From: Bin87 sp965232895
GTDB lineage: Bacteria > Chloroflexota > Dehalococcoidia > Lucifugimonadales > UBA3495
DNA: 64,000 nt
Reading direction: 5' to 3'
Assembly (NCBI GenBank): GCA_965232895.1
Contig: CBDDQW010000001.1
Coordinates: 1 to 64,000 of the forward strand
This document shows positions 44,283 to 54,168 of this stretch, piece by piece. How positions within the stretch are numbered: position 1 is the stretch's first letter; each line of letters begins with the position of its first letter. Both the position numbers and the translations under genes were made by a program. The notes beneath the pieces were generated by a model. It searched no databases, was not told where the DNA came from, and saw only the letters and a program-made list of their open reading frames with translations.

Positions 44283-46850
44283 TTACAGTCTCGGGTCAAC
44301 CGGCTCGCTCTCCAGGGCCAGGACCGCGAAGGCGCACTCGTGGACGCGGTACAGCGGCTCACGGTCCACGAACCGCTGCAGGCCCTCCAGGCCCAGAGCG
44401 AATTCCCGCAGAGCCAGCGACCGCTTGGTGGACAGGCCGCGACCACGCAGCCGCTCCAGGTTGCCGGGCAATGTGTACTCGGGGCCGTAGATGATTCGCA
44501 GGTATTCGCTGCCCCGGCACTTCATCGCGGGCTGCACCAGGCCCCGTTTGCCGGTGGCGATGAAATTCACGGGTTTGACCACCATGCCCTCCCCGCCGGC
44601 ACCGGTCAGTTCCTCCCACCAGCGGACGGCGGCGTCCTCATCGCCGGCGCCCAGGTTCACGACCCGGTGGCCGGTCTCTCGGAAGAACTTGGGGTCGGCC
44701 TGCCGGAGGCGTTCGGCCATCTCCAGGTGCCAGAGGTGGTCCCTGTCGGAATGGACCGCTCCCTCGCTGGCCAGAAGATGGAACGGCGCGAGCCTGACGT
44801 CATCCAGCGAGGTCACCGGCCAGCAGTACCGGGCGTAGGCATCACGATACAGTTGCGCCACGCGGAGCCGGTCGTCGATTGATGCCGAGGATTCGCCGGT
44901 GTCAACTCCCCGCTCCGCCGCTTGCCGCAACAGCGCTTGCGCCGCCGACAGGCCGGCCCTCGCTGACGCCCCCACCGGCGCGTATTGATCCACCAACAAC
45001 TCCTGGGCCTTCATGGACCACGGCATCAGTTCACAGTCCAACAGGAACCAGTCGGTCTTGAGTTCTTCCCAAAGACCGGATGCAGTGCAGGCCGCGCGGA
45101 CCCGTTCCAGGAACTGCGCTTCGAGAACGGGGTCATCAAAGAACCTGCGACCCGTTCGGGTGTAGCACGCGCCGGCGCTTTCGCTGGCGATGCCGAAACG
45201 CCGCTCGATGGCATCGGCGTCGCGGCCCGCCACCACGACGGCGCGCGACCCCATGTGCTTCGCCTCGCACACGACGCTGTCGACGCCATTGCTGCGGTAG
45301 TAGCCGAAAACCTCAGCGGGGTGTTCCAGGAGCCCGGGCAGCTTGCTGGTTTCGCACGGGGAGATCGTGGGCGGCAGGTACACCAGCCACCGGGGATCCA
45401 GGGCGAACCGGCTCATGATCTCCAGGGCCGCGGCAGCTTGGTCCTCCCGGACGGTGACATTGCCACGAAGCCGGGTTGCCACCACGCGTTTCCCCGTCAC
45501 GTCGTCGATGTCCAGCAGGTTCGCGGCCCGGTGATTCGTTGCGGCAACCCGGCCTGCGTCCTCAGCATCGCCGCCCAGGGGTCGCACCGGCTCGTAATAG
45601 ACCCGCGCCGCCGGCTCCGACACCAGCTCATTTTCGGGATAGCGCAGGGCGGTGAGCCGCCCGCCGAAGACGCAGCCGGTATCAACGTTGATGGTGCGGT
45701 TCAACCACGTCGGTTCCGTGACCGGCGTGTGCCCGTAGACCACCGTGGCTTTGCCACGATAGCCGGCGGCCCAGTCGGCGCGCACGGGCAGGCCCCATTC
45801 GTCCGTCTCGCCGGTGGTTTCGCCGTACAGGCAGAAGTCCCGTACCCGCGCGGACGCCCGCCCCTGGTACTCCTCCTTCATCCCCGCGTGTGCCACCACC
45901 AGGCTGCCGCCGTCCAGCACGTAGTGGCTGATCAGGCCGTCCATGAACTGGGTGGCCTGTTGCTGGAATTCGGGCGATTCCAACTCCAACTGCGCCAGCG
46001 ACTCCGCCAGCCCGTGGGACACCTGCACATTTCGCCCCTTCAGCTTGCGGACGAGTTTGGATTCGTGGTTGCCGGCGACGCACAGCGCCGCGCCGTCCGC
46101 CACCATTGACATCACCAGCTTCAGCACGTTGACCACGCCGGGGCCGCGGTCCACCAGGTCGCCGACGAAGACGGCCCTGCGCCCTTCCGGGTGGGCCACC
46201 GCATAGCCTTTGCCCTCGGCGTTTGGAGGCGTGATCCGGTATCCCAGGCGTTCCAGCAGCGCGACCAGTTCATCGAAACAGCCGTGTACATCGCCGATGA
46301 TGTCGAATGGACCCGTCTCGTGCTGACGGTTGGTCCACGACGGCACCCGCGCGATGCTGGCCGCCTCCACGTCTTCGGGAGAATCGAGCACGTAGATGTA
46401 ACGGAAGCCCTCGCGTCGCAGTCCACGTATGGAACGGCGCAACTGCTGCGCCTGCCGGCGCACGACGTGATCGCCAAAGTTGCGGTCGTCGCGTCCCCGG
46501 TTGCGGGCCAGACAGACCGACTCCGGCATGTTCAACACGATGGCCACCGGAAGGCAGTCGTGCTCACGGGCCAGTTCGACCAGCGATTTGCGCGCCTGGG
46601 GCTGCACGCTGGTGGCATCAACCACCGTGAGGCGTCCGGCGCGCAGGCGGGTGGAGGCGATGAAATTCAGCAGCGCGAAGGCATCGGGTGTCGCCGCTTG
46701 GTCGTTGAGATCGTCGGCCACCATGGCCCGGCAGGCGTCGGATGACACCACCTCCGTGGGCTTGAAGTGCCGGCCGGCGAAGGTGGACTTGCCGGCGCCG
46801 GACGGCCCAATCAGCGCCACCAGGCACAGTTCGGGGATCTCCAGGTTCAT
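44283..46850 (-). CDS. pnkp: RNA-repair polynucleotide kinase-phosphatase-ligase Pnkp
   Basis: Pnkp heals and seals broken RNA. The 855 residues hold three modules. 5' kinase (~1-170): P-loop 'GPSGAGKST' with K21. 2',3' phosphatase of the metallophosphoesterase type (~180-420): 'GDVHGC' (186-191), 'GDLVDRGP' (230-237), 'GNHE' (260-263). Ligase/adenylyltransferase (~480-855): 'EAKHMGSRA' with nucleotidyl Lys K531. Length and the position of the key residues agree closely with the studied Clostridium thermocellum enzyme. It overlaps the upstream hen1 stop by ATGA, so the two are co-translated. Confidence 0.93.
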   Translation of the reverse strand: MNLEIPELCLVALIGPSGAGKSTFAGRHFKPTEVVSSDACRAMVADDLNDQAATPDAFALLNFIASTRLRAGRLTVVDATSVQPQARKSLVELAREHDCLPVAIVLNMPESVCLARNRGRDDRNFGDHVVRRQAQQLRRSIRGLRREGFRYIYVLDSPEDVEAASIARVPSWTNRQHETGPFDIIGDVHGCFDELVALLERLGYRITPPNAEGKGYAVAHPEGRRAVFVGDLVDRGPGVVNVLKLVMSMVADGAALCVAGNHESKLVRKLKGRNVQVSHGLAESLAQLELESPEFQQQATQFMDGLISHYVLDGGSLVVAHAGMKEEYQGRASARVRDFCLYGETTGETDEWGLPVRADWAAGYRGKATVVYGHTPVTEPTWLNRTINVDTGCVFGGRLTALRYPENELVSEPAARVYYEPVRPLGGDAEDAGRVAATNHRAANLLDIDDVTGKRVVATRLRGNVTVREDQAAAALEIMSRFALDPRWLVYLPPTISPCETSKLPGLLEHPAEVFGYYRSNGVDSVVCEAKHMGSRAVVVAGRDADAIERRFGIASESAGACYTRTGRRFFDDPVLEAQFLERVRAACTASGLWEELKTDWFLLDCELMPWSMKAQELLVDQYAPVGASARAGLSAAQALLRQAAERGVDTGESSASIDDRLRVAQLYRDAYARYCWPVTSLDDVRLAPFHLLASEGAVHSDRDHLWHLEMAERLRQADPKFFRETGHRVVNLGAGDEDAAVRWWEELTGAGGEGMVVKPVNFIATGKRGLVQPAMKCRGSEYLRIIYGPEYTLPGNLERLRGRGLSTKRSLALREFALGLEGLQRFVDREPLYRVHECAFAVLALESEPVDPRL

Positions 46851-48247
46851 CGGGTGAAGACTCCCATCTGGGTCGGCGCGCCGTGGGTTGGATGCTCGGC
46901 GCCGATGTCCTGGAAACGCACGTCATAGCGTCGCCGTGCTGCGACCCCACCGGCCCAGGCGTGAAATTCCTCCCGGGTCCACTCGAAGCGGTGGTCCCGG
47001 TGCCGGAACTCGCCGGGCGGCAGATTTTCGAACAACGCGTTGTACTCGGAGTTGGGCGTGGTGATGATCACCGCGCCGGGCTGCGCCGCGCCGAACACGA
47101 CGGCCTCGAACGCTTCCAGCCGGGGCGGGTCGATATGTTCGATGACCTCCATGCCCACGGCCGCGTCGTATCCGCCCAGCCGTTGGTCCTGATAGGTGAG
47201 CGACCCGTGGAGCAGCGTAATCCGCTCCCTCTGCGCGGCGGGGAGGGTGTCCAGACGCAGGCGGGCGTGAGCCGTTTCCAGCGCGCGGTGGGAGACGTCC
47301 ATGCCGGCGATGGAGCGAAACGCGCGTTCACCGAGCAACTCGCGCAGCAGGTTGCCCTCGCCACAGCCCAGGTCCAGCACCGTGTTCGCGCCGACCTCCC
47401 GCAGGGCGGCGAGCACCGCCTGGATACGCTGCTCTCCCAACCGGATGGGATTCTCGAGACGTTCCTCATCGTGCTGGCCCCGTTCGGTCGCGGCGTCGGG
47501 GTCGCCATGGCCGTCATCAGACAGTTGGGCCAGCGCCTGGCGCACCAGGCTGCGCTGGCGCTTGAGGTATCTGGTGGAGATCAGTTCCTGGTGTGGATGC
47601 TCTCCCAGCCATCCCGCGCCAAACCGCAGCAGCTTGTCCACCTCGTCGTCGCCGACCCAATAGTGCTTGGCGTCATCGAGTACCGGCAGCAGCACATACA
47701 GGTGCGCCATCAAATCCTGCAGCCTCACCACCCCCTTGAGGCTCACGCCGAAGCATGGGCTGGTTCCCCACTCTGGAAAGTCCGCATCCAGCGGGTGTTC
47801 CTGGATTTCAACGGCGTAGCCCAACGGTTCAAACAACTGGCGAATGAGTCCCGCGCCCTCCCGGGACGGCAGGGTGGGCAGTTGGGCCTCCAACGGAATC
47901 ACCTGTCGCGCCAAATCCGGCCGTTCCCGGCTGTTGCCGGCCAGCGCGCTGTTGAACACCGAAGCAATCGCCACGCTGAGATGCGACGAGGCGACGTAGG
48001 GGCGGTCGTTTACGTACTGTTGCAGCCAGCCGGCTGAATTGGACGCGCCGGCTTTGGGACGCACCAAACCCACCGGGTCGATATCCAGCAGCAGGGCGGC
48101 GGTGCAGCGGTCCACGTCCGCCACGGGGTAAAACACGTCGGCCCTGCCGAAGGGCAGAGTGAACGACTGGAAGCGCCCGGGGTTCTTGTGCAGCAGATAT
48201 CCGAGGTCCGTCGCGGGACGATGCGTGGTGGAAATGGTCAGCAGCAT
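46847..48247 (-). CDS. hen1: Bacterial Hen1 RNA 3'-end 2'-O-methyltransferase
   Basis: Hen1 methylates the 2'-OH at the break before Pnkp seals it, so the repaired RNA cannot be cut again there. ATG 48247 gives 466 residues; the longer frame to 48373 is not supported. The N-terminal half is the bacterial Hen1 N domain, needed for ligase activity of Pnkp. The C-terminal methyltransferase has 'VLDLGCGEGNLLRELLG' (~290) and the metal-site signature 'EVIEHI' (~367-372) with 'RHRDHRFEWTREEF' (~415). It ends by overlapping the pnkp start codon. Confidence 0.93.
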   Translation of the reverse strand: MLLTISTTHRPATDLGYLLHKNPGRFQSFTLPFGRADVFYPVADVDRCTAALLLDIDPVGLVRPKAGASNSAGWLQQYVNDRPYVASSHLSVAIASVFNSALAGNSRERPDLARQVIPLEAQLPTLPSREGAGLIRQLFEPLGYAVEIQEHPLDADFPEWGTSPCFGVSLKGVVRLQDLMAHLYVLLPVLDDAKHYWVGDDEVDKLLRFGAGWLGEHPHQELISTRYLKRQRSLVRQALAQLSDDGHGDPDAATERGQHDEERLENPIRLGEQRIQAVLAALREVGANTVLDLGCGEGNLLRELLGERAFRSIAGMDVSHRALETAHARLRLDTLPAAQRERITLLHGSLTYQDQRLGGYDAAVGMEVIEHIDPPRLEAFEAVVFGAAQPGAVIITTPNSEYNALFENLPPGEFRHRDHRFEWTREEFHAWAGGVAARRRYDVRFQDIGAEHPTHGAPTQMGVFTR

Positions 48248-48451
48248 ATTTACAATGGTACGGCACGTCGCGAACCATGCACAAGGTGCTGAAGCTGGCC
48301 GGGGGTTGCAGCCACCGCGATTGATGCACCCCGATGCACATTTAACGGTCTCACCGTGGAAGAATGCCTTCAATTACCAGAGTAAAGTCCCTGAGATTAC
48401 GCTCTCTCAGGAACGACGGTCAGCTAATTCCCAAATGCGACAGCCTGGCTG

Positions 48452-49171
48452 GTGATGATGAACTCAGCTCGTATTTCCGCCGTCGTAGCTCTAATCCTGC
48501 TGACTGGTGTCGCGATTTGGGGTGGCACGCTGCACTTTCTGGAGAACGGAACGAACATCGCCGGTGAGCCGTTGTCTCCTGCCGACCGTAATGAGCAGGT
48601 TTTGCTGGATGGGCTGGCCGATGGGCGCATTCTTTACTTCAAGATCGAGGACTACCGGATGGACCGGATAATTCCCGGCGACAGCGACCCGCCGCATCGA
48701 GTGATCATCGAGAACTGGTGGCAGCCCGACACGGGTGAGCAGGGCGAACTGAACGTGGTGACGGTGCGCGACCAGGACGGTGGGTTGCTTCAATATACGC
48801 AAGCAATAGATGGGAAATATACGACTACGTACATGTCCAGCGGAGAGACGATGGAAATGAACATCCAGTGGGGCTCTCCGGCAGGGTGGGTCGATTGGAT
48901 TTGGAATCTGCCGCAGAGCCTGGCATCCAACCCTGATTTTGAGCTCAAGGGCATCGGCGAACTGAACGGGAGAGCGACGGTGATTTATGAAGGTTGGTCG
49001 GATTCGAAGAAGGCCCGGTGGGAGCGGGAGTTTGTGGAAGACGCGCCGTTGCTGCTGCGGCGCTCCATCTACCGGATAGATAGTGAAGGCGTGGAAACTA
49101 TGACTGTAGAAGAAACCGTGGTCGAGTATCGTTTGCTTCCACCCGGCAGCAGTATCCCGCAACTTCCTTAG
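48452..49171 (+). CDS. Secreted or membrane-anchored protein of unknown function
   Basis: Three consecutive starts (GTG 48452, ATG 48455, ATG 48458) precede one N-terminal hydrophobic segment ('ISAVVALILLTGVAIWGGTL'). About 200 residues of mixed beta sequence follow ('GDSDPPHRVIIENWWQPD', 'GRATVIYEGWSDSKKARWER'), reminiscent of lipid-sensing or outer-surface beta-sheet proteins such as LolA-like sensors. I cannot name the family. It is divergent from hen1. Confidence 0.6.
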   Translation: MMMNSARISAVVALILLTGVAIWGGTLHFLENGTNIAGEPLSPADRNEQVLLDGLADGRILYFKIEDYRMDRIIPGDSDPPHRVIIENWWQPDTGEQGELNVVTVRDQDGGLLQYTQAIDGKYTTTYMSSGETMEMNIQWGSPAGWVDWIWNLPQSLASNPDFELKGIGELNGRATVIYEGWSDSKKARWEREFVEDAPLLLRRSIYRIDSEGVETMTVEETVVEYRLLPPGSSIPQLP

Positions 49172-49360
49172 CCCCAATCCGCCGGGTGGATAAGCGAGCA
49201 AGCGTTCCTGTGATTCTGGGTTTAACGGCACTCGCGTTGATTCGCGCAACCTCCATTACGTATGGCAACAGTTTCTGGCGTCATCGCCGAGGCCGTTCCC
49301 GGTATAGGCACCGTTACTGTCGCCGATTTGCGGAAACGCTCTCCCGAGGCAAGGAACTGG

Positions 49361-49835
49361 ATGTGCGCCGTCACGCTGCACCAGCCCTGGGCATCGCTGA
49401 TCACGCTGGGGCTCAAGATGGTGGAGACGCGGTCTTGGCCGGCCCCGGCCAGGCTGGCGGGTCAGCGTATCGCCGTCCACGTCGGAAAGCGACTGATTCG
49501 TCAACCGGGCGGCCGCATTGAGCGGGAGTTGCGGGCCCAGTGGTGAGAAGACTGGCGGCGGAACATCCTGACGGGCGCGGTGTTGGCCACCGCCGTCCTG
49601 GCCGGCATGGCGCAGGTGGCGCGCGCTGATCTGCTGGCAGGCTGTGCGGCGCATGACCCCTGGGGCGAGGTCGGTTGCGCGGCGGGAAGGAGACGAACTC
49701 CAATCGATTCCTGGGGCGATTTCAGCGCCGGCCGCTGGCTGTGGTTCCTGGACGACGTAGGAGGCGTTGCCGGAGCCGGTCCCTGCCGTCGGCCAGCAGT
49801 CCCTCTGGCGCTGGGACGCTGGTGATCAGCGTTGA
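49361..49835 (+). pseudogene. ASCH-domain protein with in-frame TGA and frameshift
   Basis: From ATG 49361 (AAGGA upstream): 'CAVTLHQPWASLITLGLKMV', 'ETRSWPAPARLAGQRIAVHV', the core of an ASCH domain (RNA/nucleotide-binding, PUA-like). TGA at 49544-49546; the same frame resumes 'EDWRRNILTGAVLATAVLAG' and 'WGDFSAGRWLWFLDDV'. Near 49765 the frame shifts and ends 'LPEPVPAVGQQSLWRWDAG' at 49835. Both lesions lie in otherwise well-kept sequence. Confidence 0.75.
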
Positions 49836-49992
49836 TGACCTGACCTGCGCACATAGGTCTAAGATCAACATTAGAGTGCTGGACAAGATGGGGGTCAGAT
49901 ACGCCGATTACGTCTTGACCGCCCTGAGTGCCGTCCCGATGGGTTCATGCCTTGGCAGGCAGGCTTTCGAAAGCTCGCCCACCAAAACAGGC

Positions 49993-52680
49993 CTAGGCAG
50001 AACGGAGGGACTCAGGATCTGCCGTGGCAAGCTGCAGTTGGTGGGCACCGAGACCCTCGAAGAGCTGCTCGCGACAGGTGAAAACCAGGATCTGGACGCG
50101 CTGTGCGGCATGCGCGAGGATGTCGAACATCAGTCGCATCCGCTGGTCGTCGGAGAACACGAGCGCATCGTCCAGGACCACAGCGGCGGGCGCGCCCTGG
50201 TCAATCAGCATCTCAGCGAAGGCCAGGCGAACGAGGACGGCGATCTGTTCTTGCGTACCCATGCTCAGGTGATCGAAACTTTCTTCGTATCCCGCGTGGC
50301 GAGATACGCCGGTGATGTACAGGTCCTCGTTTATGCCGATTTCGGCGTTGGGGAAGAGCATTTGGAGGTACGGATGGACGCGATTGACGACTGGGGCGAG
50401 GTAGCGTTCTCTGGCGTCGCTCTCGGCTGTGCGAAGCGTTTCGGCCAGGAGGTCCAGGATCTCTATTTCGCGTTCGAAATGTTCGCGGCGGCGGGTGGCC
50501 AGCTCGAGTTCATGCTGTGTGTGTTCGATGGCTTCTTCGATGCCGGCGCCATCGTGAGCTTCGATGCGCTCACGTAGCCGGACGCTCTCGATTTGCAGTT
50601 CAACTCGGGCTCTTTCGCGTTGTTCAATCGCCGCTTGGAGTCGTGAGACCCGAGCTTCCAGCTGCGTCCTGGCACTGGCCGGTCGTTCCGCCTCCAGCGA
50701 GGAGACGGTCTGTTTCTGTTCCGTCACGGCCTGCGCTGCTGTTTCGCGCGCCTCTGCGAGAAGCTGATCGGGTACGCCTTCGGCATCGATCTGGAGCTGT
50801 TCATCCCGCTTTTCGACCAACTCGGTTCGACTATCCACAGTGTTCTGGAGTGTGCGCACCTCCACCATGAGGTCTGAGACCGTTCGCGCCCTCTCATCCA
50901 CAGCCTCGCGAGAGACCCGTTCCTCGTCCCTTGCCTTCTGTAGTTCTGACTGAGCGGACTCCAGAGCGGCCTCTGCTTGCTCCTTTTGCGGCGTATCCTC
51001 GTCCTCCGGCAGACCCTCCAGTGCTCGGCGCAGCTCGTCTATTCGTGGTTGAAGTGTCGCTGTGCCGTCGGGCGGCGCGATTCGTTCCAGTTCCTGTTGG
51101 ACCGCGTCGGCGGTAACTTCGAGATCACGCCGTTGGTCACGCAGGATCTGAGCGTCGGCAAGCGTTTGCGCCCCGACTTCGCCGAGTGCGGCGTCCAGCT
51201 CTGCTTTGGCTTCCCGTTCCGCGCGCAAGAGTTGGTCACGGTCGGCGACGGCCGGCTCGATGAGAATCCTTCCCCGCTCGGGGATGGTGATGCTGACCGG
51301 CTCCAATGCCTCGACCGTCCTGGGCGGGTCTGTCAACGGAACGTCATCAGCCTCAATGCCGGTAAGACGGTCGCTCGGGATTTCAAACGTGATACGGGTT
51401 GCCGCGACGCTGAGCCGTGCATTTGCCTGCTCGGCTGTGTCCGTAGCTTGGCGGATCCGTTGCAGAGATTGGTCCGTGACCTTGATCTGCTCGGCCTGAC
51501 GCTGGACTTCAGTGAGTCGTTCCTGCGCAGCTTCGACAGCGCTCTGTTGGCTGAGCAGGGCGTTCAACTCTGCGGAGCGGTTAATCCGGTCCAGGATGCG
51601 GCGCCAACTTGTCTCTGACTGTATCGCAGCTTCAACGGCTGCTTCGGCGTCCGTCGCTGCCTGCCGCAGTGCGTCAAGCGCCGCCGCCGATTCTCGCTCG
51701 TGTTCCTGCAATTCCTCCAGCCGCTCGGTGTCCTGCCTCAGCTGTTCCTGATCCGCCTTGAGTTCAGCTCGCCGGGATGCGCGCTCGGATTGGGCGCGTT
51801 CGGCTTGCTCCAACTGGCCCTGCCGGTTCTGCAGTTCACTGCGGGCCGCTTCTAGCTGAAGGTCGTGCCGCATCACCTCACCGAGCTGCTCCTGAGCCTC
51901 CGTCAGTTCTTCCTGATCGATTCGATCCTGACTGCCATCCTCCAGCCGCGTGAGCCGTACTACCGTCGCTGCCAACTGCTCGAGCGTTTCCGACATCTCC
52001 AGATGTTGCTGTTGCTGCTCGCCGAGACGTTGTTCGAGCTCACTGACGTTACCAAGCGTGTCCTTATATTCGCCGCGCGGCTGACGCCGGGTCGCAGTCA
52101 CCAGTTCTCCTCGCTGCTGTTCGATGACCTGCGGCAGCTCTCTGCCACGGCGGCCTCCGAGGACCGCGCCGACCTCGGACTCCAGCCCGGCGCTGAGACT
52201 GGCCAGCGCCGAATCGGGCAGGTCCGGTCTGCCGAAAGACTGTCCCTGCAGAACCCAGAGGACGCCCCACATGCCAAGCGTAGCCGAAGTCGCGCCCCGG
52301 TTGCCGGCCTCGGCGAATCCCAGAAGGTTGCGCAACTCGTCCTCGGCAGCATCCGCTTCGAGCAGCGTTCCACCAGGACATTTCAGCCGTGCAAAGGGAC
52401 TCCTGACGAAGCGTTTGGTCAGCGTGTACTCGGCGCCGTTGACTTCAAAGACGAGCTCAACGACCGGCGCCGCGCTGCTTCGATCGTTTTGCAATGCCAC
52501 GATTGGGCGTGCCTTGGAACTGTGGCGCTCGAACAGGACTGCTCGAAGCGCGTCCAACAGGGTCGATTTGCCAAGCTCGTTCGGCCCAACGACCAGATTG
52601 AGGCCGTCGCCGAGCTCGCCCAATTGTGTCGGCGCGGTGAAGCGCTTGAGTTGGTTGACCGAGAGCTTGCGCAGCTTCAT
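49993..52680 (-). CDS. SbcC/Rad50-like ATPase with long coiled coil
   Basis: The 895-residue protein is an SMC-like ABC ATPase. Walker A 'GPNELGKST' (32-40), then globular N-lobe, a long coiled coil (~200-410) and a second one (~500-740) separated by a beta domain, the C-lobe signature 'HLSMGTQEQIAVLVRLAFAE' and Walker B 'AAVVLDDALVFSDDQRM'. Such proteins pair with an Mre11/SbcD nuclease to process DNA ends. Its ATG overlaps the stop of the nuclease gene (ATGA). It is shorter than classical SbcC and has no zinc-hook CxxC, so it is closer to YhaN-type proteins. Confidence 0.85.
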   Translation of the reverse strand: MKLRKLSVNQLKRFTAPTQLGELGDGLNLVVGPNELGKSTLLDALRAVLFERHSSKARPIVALQNDRSSAAPVVELVFEVNGAEYTLTKRFVRSPFARLKCPGGTLLEADAAEDELRNLLGFAEAGNRGATSATLGMWGVLWVLQGQSFGRPDLPDSALASLSAGLESEVGAVLGGRRGRELPQVIEQQRGELVTATRRQPRGEYKDTLGNVSELEQRLGEQQQQHLEMSETLEQLAATVVRLTRLEDGSQDRIDQEELTEAQEQLGEVMRHDLQLEAARSELQNRQGQLEQAERAQSERASRRAELKADQEQLRQDTERLEELQEHERESAAALDALRQAATDAEAAVEAAIQSETSWRRILDRINRSAELNALLSQQSAVEAAQERLTEVQRQAEQIKVTDQSLQRIRQATDTAEQANARLSVAATRITFEIPSDRLTGIEADDVPLTDPPRTVEALEPVSITIPERGRILIEPAVADRDQLLRAEREAKAELDAALGEVGAQTLADAQILRDQRRDLEVTADAVQQELERIAPPDGTATLQPRIDELRRALEGLPEDEDTPQKEQAEAALESAQSELQKARDEERVSREAVDERARTVSDLMVEVRTLQNTVDSRTELVEKRDEQLQIDAEGVPDQLLAEARETAAQAVTEQKQTVSSLEAERPASARTQLEARVSRLQAAIEQRERARVELQIESVRLRERIEAHDGAGIEEAIEHTQHELELATRRREHFEREIEILDLLAETLRTAESDARERYLAPVVNRVHPYLQMLFPNAEIGINEDLYITGVSRHAGYEESFDHLSMGTQEQIAVLVRLAFAEMLIDQGAPAAVVLDDALVFSDDQRMRLMFDILAHAAQRVQILVFTCREQLFEGLGAHQLQLATADPESLRSA

Positions 52681-53816
52681 CTTTGCCCCGATTCAAGCTT
52701 CTTGTGCTCGATGTAGAGTCGATGAAGAGCGGCGCGAGCGAGTTCGGCGTCACTGCCCCCTGAGTCGACGATTCCTCGAAGCCTGTCAGCAGCGGCGCGC
52801 ACAATCCCGCCCGGATCAATACTGTCAAGATCATCGTCGGTGGGTTCCGGAAACAGCTGCCCACGATCGATCCGAAGATGATATAGCGCTGCGGCCACCC
52901 CATCGACGATCTGTTCCTCGAAGTGCAGCAGGTCAGCCAGTGAGAGCGCTCCGGAGAGTTTCAGATCGACCAGTGTATGGTTAAGGTCGCCATTCAGGTT
53001 CCGCAATTTGTGCTCAAGCAGACCTACGTCTTCCAGGTTCTCCACGCGCTCATCGAGCGATTCCCAGCGGTACTGACCTGGCGAGAGCGAAGTGACCTGG
53101 GGCAACGCATTCGGACCGTCGATCTCCACCAGCAAGGCTGTTCCCGTACCGCGCGTCTGAAACGAGTCAGTCTCGGGCGTGCCGCTGTACCAGCAGCGCT
53201 CGTTTACCTGAAGCTCTCCGTGCCAATCGCCCAGCGCCAGGTAATCAAGTCTGGCCAGGTCCGGTCGCGTCGGGTCTATCGGGTTGGCTCTCTGTTCCTC
53301 GTTTATGTCGAAGCCATACACGGCGCCATGAGCCAGGCCGATGCGGATCAATCTGTCATCGGTCACCTGATCGTCCATCCAGGCGGTGGGGTCATTGAGG
53401 GTCCGACGATGTTGGAGTGGAGCCGGAAGCAGGACGGCGGCATCCTGCTCGATGACGGTGGCGGTGGGTTCTGTGTGCACATGGACATTGTCAGGCAGTC
53501 CACGCCTTCGGAGTTGATCCCACAGTCCGTTGGGCTGGTACGGATCATGGTTTCCCGGCAACAGATGCCACCGTACCGACGTGTGAACACGCATTCGCTC
53601 GACGACCTGGTTACGAGTACGGGGGGAAGGCGTTGCGTGGTCGTAAACATCGCCTGCAACCAATACATGGCTCACGTCGTGCTCGTTGGCGAGATTGCCG
53701 ATGCGCGTGATCGCCTCCAGTCGTGCCAGCTGGAGGCCACCCATCTCCACACCATCAGTGAAACGAAATATCTTGCCGATCTGCCAGTCAGCGGAATGAA
53801 TGAAGCGGAATGCCAT
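52677..53816 (-). CDS. SbcD/Mre11-like metallophosphoesterase nuclease
   Basis: The 379-residue product has the calcineurin-like phosphoesterase motifs: 'IHSADWQIG' (H7, D10), 'VLVAGDVYDH' (D56), 'LLPGNHDPY' (N89, H90), and later 'GLAHGAV' and 'DYLALGDWHG'. It would cut DNA ends with its ATPase partner, encoded by the next gene and coupled by ATGA overlap. The C-terminal ~90 residues probably bind the ATPase coiled coil. A comparable YhaO/YhaN pair exists in Firmicutes. Confidence 0.87.
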   Translation of the reverse strand: MAFRFIHSADWQIGKIFRFTDGVEMGGLQLARLEAITRIGNLANEHDVSHVLVAGDVYDHATPSPRTRNQVVERMRVHTSVRWHLLPGNHDPYQPNGLWDQLRRRGLPDNVHVHTEPTATVIEQDAAVLLPAPLQHRRTLNDPTAWMDDQVTDDRLIRIGLAHGAVYGFDINEEQRANPIDPTRPDLARLDYLALGDWHGELQVNERCWYSGTPETDSFQTRGTGTALLVEIDGPNALPQVTSLSPGQYRWESLDERVENLEDVGLLEHKLRNLNGDLNHTLVDLKLSGALSLADLLHFEEQIVDGVAAALYHLRIDRGQLFPEPTDDDLDSIDPGGIVRAAADRLRGIVDSGGSDAELARAALHRLYIEHKKLESGQR

Positions 53817-54043
53817 TGACTAAACAGGTTCCCCTATGTATGGCTTCGTGGTGATGACATAAAAAGTGGTCCCAGCGTCGGGGATGTTTGAAACAGAAAA
53901 TCGACCCGAAACGAGGAGCGCCCGACGGATGTTACCACTGGAGCAGCTCGCATGCATCCACTGACAGTCACCCTCTGGTGGCCGACGCTGGGCTGTTTTC
54001 GCGGATGCCCCTCATCCGGGACTGGGTGGACGGGTGAACCGCC

Positions 54044-54165
54044 ATGTGGACCCGGGAGATACGCCGGGTCGGGCCCATGCGGGAGGCAAAGCTGCTGACC
54101 CTGGTGGCGTCAGGGCTGGCCCATGGTGACTGCATTGACGACGCCGATTGCCTCACGCCAGTCAC
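54044..54165 (+). pseudogene. N-terminal remnant of an IS1380-like transposase
   Basis: The frame 'REAKLLTLVASGLAHGDCID' then 'DADCLTP' matches the conserved 'GGDCIDDAD' start region of IS1380-type transposases. Nothing of the catalytic part follows. Confidence 0.45.
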
Positions 54166-54168
54166 CAC

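Noticed and set aside
46883..48037. 384-codon open frame on the plus strand
   Set aside because: Antisense to hen1, whose motifs are unambiguous.
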